Assembly (NCBI GenBank): GCA_018674495.1
Contig: JABHAA010000086.1
Span: forward strand, 1-64,000
DNA from: Rhodospirillaceae bacterium
GTDB taxonomy: Bacteria; Pseudomonadota; Alphaproteobacteria; Rhodospirillales; UBA2165
Direction of reading: 5' to 3'
DNA length: 64,000 nt
Under the pieces are notes generated by a model, which searched no databases, had not been told where the DNA came from, and saw only the letters and a program-made list of their open reading frames with translations. The position numbers and the translations under genes are program-made. Shown piece after piece: positions 39,224 to 47,666 of this stretch (position 1 is the stretch's first letter; each line of letters begins with the position of its first letter).

Positions 39224-41532
39224 GTGCGCCCATTTTGGATCAGCCGCCAAATCCGTTCCGGCGTTGCCGGCATCTCCAAATGATCGACCCCAAATTCCGC
39301 TAACGCATCAGCAATGGCACTAATTAAAGCGGCGCTCGACGGCGTTGTTCCGCATTCGCCGGCGCCCTTGACGCCCAAGGGGTTGCTTGGCGCGGGTTGT
39401 TCGTTGGTGGCCGTTTGAAAGGCGGGGAAATCGCTGGCCCGGGGCATGGCGTAATCCAGAAACGAGCCGGTTACCAGTTGGCCGTTTTGGTCATAGACGA
39501 TTTGCTCGATCAAGGCCTGGCCGAGGCCAAGGGCGATGCCGCCATGCACCTGACCGGCGACGATCATCGGATTGACGATGCGCCCGACATCGTCGACGCA
39601 GGCGTAGCGGATAATTTCGACAGCGCCCGTATCGGGATCGATTTCCACCTCGGCGCCGCCAGCGCCGTTGGGGTTGGCGTGCAGCCGCTCGTTGATGATC
39701 GACGTGGCGGCGAGGGGGGCTTGATTGGCAATCTCGAACAAGCCGATGGCGCGATCGGTGCCGCTGATAGTGAAGCGGCCCTCACTATAGGTTACATCTT
39801 CTTCAGCCGCTTCCAATATTTCAGCGGCGCGGCGCCGGCCTTCGGCGATGATGTCTTGGGAGGCGCGCACAAGGGCGGTGCCGCCGAGGCGCAGCGAGCG
39901 GTCCGAATGGGTGCCGCCGCCACTGGCGATAATATCGGTATCGCCGAAACGGATAGCCACGGCACCGAACGGCACCTCCAGCATATCGGCAACCACCTGG
40001 GCGAAGGCGGTGCCATGGCCCTGGCCGGAATCCTGGGTGCCCAGCGTCGCAACGATTTGGCCATCTCCATTACCAGTCCCAAGCACGGCGATCTCGCCGC
40101 GCTCGTGGGGCGCGCCGGTGGGCGATTCCAGATAGTTGGCGATGCCGATACCGGCCAAACGCCCGCGCGCCTTCGCCGCATCGCGCCTTAGCGCAAACCC
40201 ATTCCAGTCCAGCATGTCCTGGAGGCGCGCCATGTTGGCGGCGAAGGTGCCGGTCTCATAGACATGGCCGAGATGGGACTGGTACGGCAAGGCGTCCGGG
40301 GCGATCAGATTGCGGCGGCGCAATTCGTCTCGCTCCAGGCCCATTTTCTTGGCCGCCAGATCGAGCATGCGCTCGACAATAAAGGTGGATTCAGGCCGCC
40401 CTGCGCCGCGCAGCACGGTCATCGGCACCGTATTGGTAAAGACGCCGCGCACCGCCACGTGGGCCACCGGAATATCATAGACGCCGCCGGCCATGCGCAG
40501 GATATTCGCAAACACCGCGAACGACGCCGGATAGGCGCCGAGATTGCCGATGTAATCCAGATCGACGGCCAAAATATGCCCGTCGCCATCAAGGCCACAC
40601 CGCCCTCGCACATAAACGTCCCGCGCCTGGAAATCGCTGAGGAACATCTCCTGGCGGCTGCTGGTCCATTTTACCGGGCGGCCAAGGCGCTTGGCGCCCC
40701 ACGCAACCAAAGCGTATTCCGAATAGGTTGGAGTGCGAACGCCGAAGCCGCCGCCCACATCGCCGGTGACGATGCGCACGCTTTCCTTTTCCACCCCGAA
40801 CACCTGCATGAATGCCATCTGATGGCGGTGCACTCCCTGGCTTGGCGCATAAAGGGTGAAGCGGCCAGTTGCCGGAACGAAATCACCGACCGCCGCGCGC
40901 GGCTCCACCGGCGTGCCGTGGATGCGTTGATGGAGGCTACCCAGATCGATCACCTGGGCGGCGCCGGCGAAGGCTTCATTGACAGCGGCGGCATCGCCCT
41001 TGTCGGCGCGGAGGACGAGATTGCCGCCGGGCCAGGTTTCGGGCGCGCCATCTTCGAGCGCAGCGCGCGCATCGGTGACGGCGGGCAGGGGTGCGTAATC
41101 GATTTCCAGCCGCTCGGCTGCTTCGGCGGCAGCTTCGGGAGTCTCGGCGATCACCATGGCGACGATCTCACCCACGTGACGGACCCTGTCTTTAGCGATT
41201 GGGAAATGTTCCGGAATCGGATCCAACAGAATATCGTCCGGTGTAAAGCCCGGCCGGGTGATATCCAGATGATCGGGGCCGATCACATTATGGAGGAGGG
41301 GCCCGAGCCCATCTGCGGTATAATCCTCGCCGCTCAGCACAAGGAGCACACCTGGCGAAGCGGCGGCCCTGGCCATATCCAGCTTGATGATATCCCCGTG
41401 GGCGTGCGGAGAGCGGGCGAAACTAGCATAGAGCTGGCCATCCCGATTGAGGTCGTCGGCGAAATTACCGCCGCCGGTCAACAGGCGGAAGTCTTCCATG
41501 CGCCGGAGCGGCTGGCCGATCAGCTTATCCAT
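39220..41532 (-). CDS. Xanthine dehydrogenase family molybdopterin-binding (large) subunit
   Basis: LLTGGGNFADDLNRDGQLYASFARSPHAHGDI; GDVGGGFGVRTPTYSEY; RGAGRPESTFIVERMLDLAAKKMG; GVKGAGECGTTPSSAALISAI. Confidence 0.95.
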   Translation of the reverse strand: MDKLIGQPLRRMEDFRLLTGGGNFADDLNRDGQLYASFARSPHAHGDIIKLDMARAAASPGVLLVLSGEDYTADGLGPLLHNVIGPDHLDITRPGFTPDDILLDPIPEHFPIAKDRVRHVGEIVAMVIAETPEAAAEAAERLEIDYAPLPAVTDARAALEDGAPETWPGGNLVLRADKGDAAAVNEAFAGAAQVIDLGSLHQRIHGTPVEPRAAVGDFVPATGRFTLYAPSQGVHRHQMAFMQVFGVEKESVRIVTGDVGGGFGVRTPTYSEYALVAWGAKRLGRPVKWTSSRQEMFLSDFQARDVYVRGRCGLDGDGHILAVDLDYIGNLGAYPASFAVFANILRMAGGVYDIPVAHVAVRGVFTNTVPMTVLRGAGRPESTFIVERMLDLAAKKMGLERDELRRRNLIAPDALPYQSHLGHVYETGTFAANMARLQDMLDWNGFALRRDAAKARGRLAGIGIANYLESPTGAPHERGEIAVLGTGNGDGQIVATLGTQDSGQGHGTAFAQVVADMLEVPFGAVAIRFGDTDIIASGGGTHSDRSLRLGGTALVRASQDIIAEGRRRAAEILEAAEEDVTYSEGRFTISGTDRAIGLFEIANQAPLAATSIINERLHANPNGAGGAEVEIDPDTGAVEIIRYACVDDVGRIVNPMIVAGQVHGGIALGLGQALIEQIVYDQNGQLVTGSFLDYAMPRASDFPAFQTATNEQPAPSNPLGVKGAGECGTTPSSAALISAIADALAEFGVDHLEMPATPERIWRLIQNGRT

Positions 41533-41599
41533 ATTTCGATACTCCCTCGATCAACCTACATTAAAGTCGGACATCGGTAATACCAATTGCATATCGTCC

Positions 41600-41627
41600 T
41601 TGACATTAATACCTACATCACTATATT
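41600..41627 (+). promoter_or_regulatory. Sigma70-like promoter of the ArsR-DUF302-RND operon
   Basis: TTGACA (41600-41605) - N16 - TATATT (41622-41627). Confidence 0.7.
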
Positions 41628-41641
41628 CGTATATATGAATA
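41624..41641. promoter_or_regulatory. Candidate ArsR (BigR/SqrR-type) operator
   Basis: TATTC-GTATATAT-GAATA inverted repeat (ATTC-N8-GAAT), overlapping the -10 box and the first ATG of the ArsR gene. Confidence 0.7.
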
Positions 41642-41937
41642 AACAACTAGATGCCATGAAGCTACGCGCCAAGGATGTTGGCGATCTTTTGCACTCGCTT
41701 TCCAACGAGCGGCGGCTGCTGATCCTTTGTCAATTATCGGACGGTGAAAAATCAGTGGGCGAAATTGCCCGCCAGTTGGATATTCGCCACTCCGCCGTCT
41801 CGCAACAACTTGCCTTGCTGCGCAAAGACACGCTGGTGCAGACAAGGCGGGATGCGCAAACGGTCTATTATTCGCTGGCACGCGATGATGTCCGGCGTTT
41901 GATTACATTTTTATACGGAGAGTTCTGCACCGATTAA
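41635..41937 (+). CDS. ArsR family winged-helix repressor, BigR/SqrR-like two-cysteine sensor
   Basis: LSNERRLLILCQLSDGEKSVGEIARQLDIRHSAVSQQLALLRKDTLVQTRRDAQTVYYSLARDDVRRLITFLYGEFCTD; Cys in LLILC and near the C-terminus in YGEFC. Confidence 0.9.
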   Translation: MNKQLDAMKLRAKDVGDLLHSLSNERRLLILCQLSDGEKSVGEIARQLDIRHSAVSQQLALLRKDTLVQTRRDAQTVYYSLARDDVRRLITFLYGEFCTD

Positions 41938-41983
41938 CAATAATCCATCGGGGGCCATTTTTCTGATCAATTTAGGATGAAGC

Positions 41984-42370
41984 ATGACCTATCACATGAC
42001 CAAAAAAGTAAATCTACCTTTCGACCAAGCCATCGACAAAGTGACACAGGCACTAGCTGAAAAAGGGTTTGGCGTGCTGACCACGATCGACGTCAAGGCG
42101 ACGCTGAAAAAGAAAATCGACGCCGATTTCCGTCCCTATACGATTCTCGGCGCCTGCAATCCGAACTTCGCGTTTCAGGCGCTGCAGGCGGAGAGCAAGA
42201 TCGGCACCATGCTGCCATGCAACGTCATCGTCGAAGAAACCGAGGCCGGCCTTGTCGAGGTTTCGGCGGTCGATCCGATGGCGTCTATGCAAGCCATCGA
42301 AAATCCTGATCTTGCCGGCATTGCCGACCAGGTTCAGGGGCTTTTGAGCGAAGTGATCGACAGCCTTTAG
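41984..42370 (+). CDS. DUF302 domain-containing protein
   Basis: PFDQAIDKVTQALAEKGFGVLTTIDVKATLKKKIDADFRPYTILGACNPNFAFQALQAESKIGTMLPCNVIVEE. Confidence 0.95.
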   Translation: MTYHMTKKVNLPFDQAIDKVTQALAEKGFGVLTTIDVKATLKKKIDADFRPYTILGACNPNFAFQALQAESKIGTMLPCNVIVEETEAGLVEVSAVDPMASMQAIENPDLAGIADQVQGLLSEVIDSL

Positions 42371-42413
42371 ACGGTTGCCGCCTCCAACATTCGATAATTA
42401 AGAGGATACTGCT

Positions 42414-43445
42414 ATGGGTTTGAGAACCTCGGCGCTAGCCGTCCGTCTGGCATCCATCACGGCGGTGTTCGGCATTGTGGCGAATATATCGGTGGCCACC
42501 GCTGAGTCGTTCACCATTGCCTTGCAAAAAATCCAAGACACCAAGGCGGTGTTCGCGACCGTCGAAAGTGCCGACAAAACAGATGCGCGGGCGCGCATTG
42601 CGGGCGTGGTTGGCGCGCTTTCGGTGGACGAGGGCAGCCGCGTGAAAAAAGGTCAGGTCATCGCCGTGGTCCGCGACCGGAAATTGCCCTTGCGGCGCCA
42701 GGCAACCGGCGCCAAGCAGCGTTCCTTGGCTGCGCAAGCGCGGCTAGCAGACACCGAGTTTAAACGCGTCACTTCGTTAAGGCGCTCCGGTGCGGCCAGC
42801 CAGGCGCGGCTCGATCAGGCGCGTGCCAGATTGGATATCCTGCATGCCGAAATTGCGGCCATCAAATCCGAAATCGCGGTCATCGACCAGCAAATGAAAG
42901 AAGGCGCTGTCCTGGCACCCGCCGCCGGGCGCGTGCTTAAAGTCCGGGTGATCAATGGCGGCGTTGTCTTGCCCGGCGAGATGATCGCCGAAATCGCCAC
43001 CGAAAAATACGTGCTGCGCATGCACCTTCCCGAACGCCACGCGCGCACGCTGTCGAAAAAAGACCGGGTCCGCATCACCGCTCTGAGCTCGGCTGGCCGG
43101 GCCGGCGGCGCCTCGGAGTTTCGCACAGGCTCAGTGCGCCAGATCTATCCCGAAATTATCAACGGGCGCGTCATCGCAGATGTCAGCGTCGACGGCTTAG
43201 GCGATTTTTTTGTTGGCGAAAGAATGCGCGTGTTCGTACCAACCGGCGCCCGCCAGGGCATTGTGGTACCGCTTCGCTATTTGTTTCGCCGCCACGGCTT
43301 GAACTATGTGCGCATCGGCGCCGCCAATGTGGCGGAAGGCTTTGATACACTGGTGCAGCTCGGCCAATCGGTTGAAGGTGGAACCGAAATATTATCCGGC
43401 CTGATCCCCGGCGACGTTCTCATGCTCCCCGGCAACGTGAAATAG
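42414..43445 (+). CDS. Efflux RND transporter periplasmic adaptor subunit
   Basis: Signal peptide, IAGVVGALSVDEGSRVKKGQVIAVV, coiled-coil hairpin, LAPAAGRVLKVRVINGGVVLPGEMIAEIA. Confidence 0.93.
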   Translation: MGLRTSALAVRLASITAVFGIVANISVATAESFTIALQKIQDTKAVFATVESADKTDARARIAGVVGALSVDEGSRVKKGQVIAVVRDRKLPLRRQATGAKQRSLAAQARLADTEFKRVTSLRRSGAASQARLDQARARLDILHAEIAAIKSEIAVIDQQMKEGAVLAPAAGRVLKVRVINGGVVLPGEMIAEIATEKYVLRMHLPERHARTLSKKDRVRITALSSAGRAGGASEFRTGSVRQIYPEIINGRVIADVSVDGLGDFFVGERMRVFVPTGARQGIVVPLRYLFRRHGLNYVRIGAANVAEGFDTLVQLGQSVEGGTEILSGLIPGDVLMLPGNVK

Positions 43446-43456
43446 GGGCGGGGATC

Positions 43457-46400
43457 ATGACCTTGGGAATTTCCGGCACCATCACCCGTATGTTCATCCG
43501 CTCGCCGCTGACGCCATTGATCTTGCTGGCGTCCCTCGGTGCCGGGCTTATGGCGCTGGCGGTTTTGCCGCGCGAAGAAGAGCCGCAAATCAGCGTGCCG
43601 ATGGTCGATATCATGGTCAGCGCCAATGGCCTTAAAGCCGAAGACGCCGCCGAATTGGTGACCAAGCCGCTGGAAGACATCGTTCAAGGCGTCGATCAGG
43701 TCGAACATGTTTATTCCCAGACCAACGATGATTTCGTGACCGTGACCGCCCGCTTCGATGTGGGTACCGACGAAGACATCGCGATCTTGCGTGTGCATGA
43801 ACAAATCCGCGCCAACATCCGGCGCCTGCCGAAGGGGATTCCTGAACCGCTGATCATCGGGCGCGGCATCAACGATGTCGCCATCCTGACCTTGACGCTG
43901 GCGCCCAAGGACGGCGCCAGCGCTCGCTGGACCGACAACAAAATCTACGCCATTGCCGAGGAATTGCAGCACGAGTTGGTCAAAGTCGATGACGTGGGCT
44001 TGAGCTATATCGTCGGTGGGCGCGCCGATCAGATCCGTGTGGAGCCCGACCCTGAACGCCTGTCGCTCTATGGCATCACCCTCAATCAACTGGTCGCCAA
44101 AATCGAAAATGCCAACCGCGCATTTGGCTTGGGGCGGCTACGCGATGCCAACCGCTCGGTCCCGGTGGTTGCCGGCAAGACCTTGCGCGGCGTGCCCGAT
44201 ATCGGATTGCTGCTTCTGACCAGCCGTGATTTGCGCCCGGTTTATGTGCGGGATGTGGCCGATATCGTCGTCGGATCGCGCCCGGAAGAATGGCATGTCT
44301 GGAGCATGACCAAGGATGGGGCCGGCGGGCTTCTGCGAAAACCGGCAGTCACCTTGGCATTGGCCAAGCGCAAAGGCGCCAACGCGGTGGATGTATCCTC
44401 CCAAATCCTGGACCGGTTGGAGGGCGAGCGCGGAAGCCTGATCCCGGCCGATTTAGAGGTCAGCGTTACCCGTGACTATGGTGCCACGGCGGCCGAAAAG
44501 GCCGATGAATTGATGTTCCATCTTGCCCTGGCGACGGTTTCCATCGTGCTTCTGATTTCCCTGGTGCTGGGCTGGCGCGAAGGGGCGGTGGTGCTGGTTG
44601 TGGTGCCTGCCACCATATTACTGACTTTGTTCGCATCTTACTTGATGGGCTACACCATCAACCGGGTCAGCCTGTTCGCCTTGATTTTTTCCATCGGCAT
44701 TCTGGTCGATGACGCTATTGTGGTGATCGAAAACATTGTCCGCCATTGGCGCATGAAGGATGCGCGCCCGCAACTTCAAGCCGCCATCGAAGCCGTTGCC
44801 GAGGTTGGCAACCCGACCATAATCGCCACCCTGACCATTGTCGCCGCGCTGCTGCCCATGCTGTTCGTATCGGGGCTGATGGGCCCCTATATGAGCCCGA
44901 TCCCGGCCAACGCTTCGGTGGCCATGATATTTTCCTTCTTTATCGCGGTCATCATTACACCATGGCTGCTCTATCTTTTGCGGGCCCGGAAAGCGGACGC
45001 CGAAGAAGCGCCTGCGAATGATGCGGATACCAGCCACGATGACGGCGGGCTCCTTGGCCGCTTCTACCAGCGCGCCGCGGCACCGTTATTGAAAGGCCGG
45101 CGGCGGGCGGCGGTATTCCTGATTGTCGTCGGCATCGCCACCATGGCATCCCTGGTGCCGTTCTTCACAAAGGACGTAACCGTGAAATTGCTGCCCTTCG
45201 ACAACAAGTCCGAGCTGCAGGTGGTTGTGGACCTACCGGAAGGATCGAGCCTCGAAGCTACCGACCGGGTTATCTGGGACGTGGCCCGAAGGCTTGGCGA
45301 TCTGCCGGAGCTGGCAAATATTCAAGGATATGCGGGAACCTCCATGCCGTTCAACTTCAACGGTCTGGTGCGCCATTATTACCTCCGCCAGCAACCGGAG
45401 ATGGGCGATCTGCAGATCAACCTGGTTGCCAAGCATGAGCGCGAGCGGGCCAGCCATACAATTGCCCTTGAAGTGCGCCAGCGCCTGAAAGACTTACCGG
45501 TGCCGGCGGGAACGCTTCTCAAAGTTGTCGAGGTGCCACCCGGCCCACCGGTACTATCGACCTTACTGGCGGAAATATACGGCCCCGACGCCGAAACCCG
45601 GCGCAAGACCGCGGGCCAAGTCCGGAAAGCTTTTCAGAGCGTTGATTACATCGTCGATATAGACGACTCGTTCGGCACCCCGGCAAAACGCATCCGCTTT
45701 GTCATCGATCAGGAGAATTTGGAATTCCATGGCGTCGAGGAAGAAGCAGTCATGGACACCTTGGCGGTTCTGATCGGCGGCGTGCAGGCCGGATTTTCGC
45801 ACCTGGGCCAAGGCCGCAACCCTGCGGAAATCACTATCCGCCTGCCCAAATCGGAATTGTTTATTGGCGAACATCTATTGTCCACGCCCGTGCCGTCTCG
45901 CGACGGGACGGTCGAGCTTGGCGACGTTGTCCGGTTTGATTGGGAGCGGGCCAGCTATCCTATATTCCGGCGCGACGGGCGCGAAGCGGAAATGGTGATG
46001 GCCGAATTGGCGGGCCGCTTCGAGGCACCCATCTACGGCATGATGGCGGTCGAAGATGCGCTTAAAATATCTGCGCCGTCGCTGCGCACGCGGCTTCACG
46101 GTCAGCCCAAAGACGAAAACACAGCCTCGCTATTGTGGGACGGCGAATGGGAAATCACCTATGTAACCTTCCGCGACATGGGCGCCGCGTTCGGCGTCGC
46201 GATCCTGGCCATCTATCTGTTGGTGGTCGGCCAATTCGGCAGTTTCAAATTGCCGCTGGTGGTCCTGGTTCCAGTGCCCTTGACCTTGATCGGCATCGTC
46301 TTCGGCCATTGGCTGTTTAATGCCCCATTCACGGCAACCTCGATGATCGGCTTCATCGCGCTGGCCGGTATCATCGTCCGCAACTCTATTTTACTGATCG

Positions 46401-46660
46401 ATTTCATCCGCCGCCGCCAGGGCAGCGGGCAAGCACTTCGCGATATCTTGCTGGAATCGGGGACCATCCGCTTCAAGCCGATTTTCCTGACAGCCGCAGC
46501 GGCGATGATTGGCGCCGTCTTCATCCTCGCCGATCCGATCTTCCAAGGCCTCGCCATATCCATGGTGTTTGGACTGGCGTCCTCGACAATCCTGACGCTG
46601 CTTGTCATCCCAGCCATCTACATCGTGTTGCGCGACGACGGCAAACCCCTGAGTGTCTAA
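43457..46660 (+). CDS. Efflux RND transporter permease subunit
   Basis: LAVLPREEEPQISVPMVDIMVSANG..., FALIFSIGILVDDAIVVIENIVRH, 1067 aa with duplicated TM blocks. Confidence 0.96.
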   Translation: MTLGISGTITRMFIRSPLTPLILLASLGAGLMALAVLPREEEPQISVPMVDIMVSANGLKAEDAAELVTKPLEDIVQGVDQVEHVYSQTNDDFVTVTARFDVGTDEDIAILRVHEQIRANIRRLPKGIPEPLIIGRGINDVAILTLTLAPKDGASARWTDNKIYAIAEELQHELVKVDDVGLSYIVGGRADQIRVEPDPERLSLYGITLNQLVAKIENANRAFGLGRLRDANRSVPVVAGKTLRGVPDIGLLLLTSRDLRPVYVRDVADIVVGSRPEEWHVWSMTKDGAGGLLRKPAVTLALAKRKGANAVDVSSQILDRLEGERGSLIPADLEVSVTRDYGATAAEKADELMFHLALATVSIVLLISLVLGWREGAVVLVVVPATILLTLFASYLMGYTINRVSLFALIFSIGILVDDAIVVIENIVRHWRMKDARPQLQAAIEAVAEVGNPTIIATLTIVAALLPMLFVSGLMGPYMSPIPANASVAMIFSFFIAVIITPWLLYLLRARKADAEEAPANDADTSHDDGGLLGRFYQRAAAPLLKGRRRAAVFLIVVGIATMASLVPFFTKDVTVKLLPFDNKSELQVVVDLPEGSSLEATDRVIWDVARRLGDLPELANIQGYAGTSMPFNFNGLVRHYYLRQQPEMGDLQINLVAKHERERASHTIALEVRQRLKDLPVPAGTLLKVVEVPPGPPVLSTLLAEIYGPDAETRRKTAGQVRKAFQSVDYIVDIDDSFGTPAKRIRFVIDQENLEFHGVEEEAVMDTLAVLIGGVQAGFSHLGQGRNPAEITIRLPKSELFIGEHLLSTPVPSRDGTVELGDVVRFDWERASYPIFRRDGREAEMVMAELAGRFEAPIYGMMAVEDALKISAPSLRTRLHGQPKDENTASLLWDGEWEITYVTFRDMGAAFGVAILAIYLLVVGQFGSFKLPLVVLVPVPLTLIGIVFGHWLFNAPFTATSMIGFIALAGIIVRNSILLIDFIRRRQGSGQALRDILLESGTIRFKPIFLTAAAAMIGAVFILADPIFQGLAISMVFGLASSTILTLLVIPAIYIVLRDDGKPLSV

Positions 46661-47565
46661 TCTGCCGCCGTTCTGGCTCGGTGGATTTTGGCTTCGCGGC
46701 GGGCCGAATAATAGGTGGCGGCGAAGATGATCACGGCGCCCACGCCGGTCCAGATATCGGGCACCTGGGCAAAGAAAAAGAAACCAATGGCGGCCACCAT
46801 TGGAAGGCGGAGAAAGAGCACCGGTGAAACCAGGCTGGCCTCAGCCAGAACGAAGGAATGCGCCAGCGACCATTGCGCTGCAAAGGATACGAGGCCAAGG
46901 GCGATCAGCCAGGGCCAGTCGGATAGGCTCGGCGTGACCCAGTTAAAAGCGGCAACAACGGCGGCGATGGGTATTTGCAAGGCAAATCCGTAAAAGACGA
47001 TCAACGTCGTGGTATCTGTCCGTGACAAGCGGCGCACCAAGGTATCGGAAATTCCAAAGCTAGCCGACGCAATCAACGCAACCATCATGCCAAGACTGAT
47101 CTCAACAAGGCCGGGCCTGAGGATCACCAGGGCGCCGGCAATACCGATCATCGTCGCTATCAGCCGGTGGCGGCCAACCCGTTCGCCCAAAATTATGATG
47201 GCAAAAACCAAAGTAAAAAGGGGTAGCGTGAGTTGCAGCGCCACGGTATCGGCCATGGGTATCAAGGTGATCGATAGGAACGAGAAGGAGATACCAATAT
47301 AGCCAGCGGTATTGCGGATCAGGTTGGTCCCGAGTTGGCGCGTCTTCATGCCCTTGAGACCGAGCTTCCAGGCGTAGGGCAACAAAATGATGGTGCCGAT
47401 CACCTGGCGCCAAAGGGTCTGTTCGAAGGCGTCAATTGTTTCTGATAATTGCCGGACGAGCCCCACCGATATCGAGAAAAATACAGCGGCGATCGCCATC
47501 CACAGAATGCCCTTGATGGGAGACTGTCTCGGTTGATTCGCCTCTGTTTCGCTTTCGCCGGCCAA
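46657..47565 (-). CDS. DMT (EamA) family transporter
   Basis: 10-TM-like; GILWMAIAAVFFSISVGLVRQLSE..., TLPLFTLVFAIIILGERVGRHRLIATMIGIAGALVILRPG. Confidence 0.93.
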   Translation of the reverse strand: MAGESETEANQPRQSPIKGILWMAIAAVFFSISVGLVRQLSETIDAFEQTLWRQVIGTIILLPYAWKLGLKGMKTRQLGTNLIRNTAGYIGISFSFLSITLIPMADTVALQLTLPLFTLVFAIIILGERVGRHRLIATMIGIAGALVILRPGLVEISLGMMVALIASASFGISDTLVRRLSRTDTTTLIVFYGFALQIPIAAVVAAFNWVTPSLSDWPWLIALGLVSFAAQWSLAHSFVLAEASLVSPVLFLRLPMVAAIGFFFFAQVPDIWTGVGAVIIFAATYYSARREAKIHRARTAAD

Positions 47566-47666
47566 GTTGGCGCCCCTCTAACGTGAACTCTGATTATCAA
47601 GACCAAACGCACCGCGGTAAAGCAAAGCGAGCGTAGACGGCATCACCGATCTATAGCATCCCACCC

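Noticed and set aside
40264-41580. 438-aa plus-strand ORF
   Set aside because: Antisense to XDH-family subunit #2; shadow ORF.
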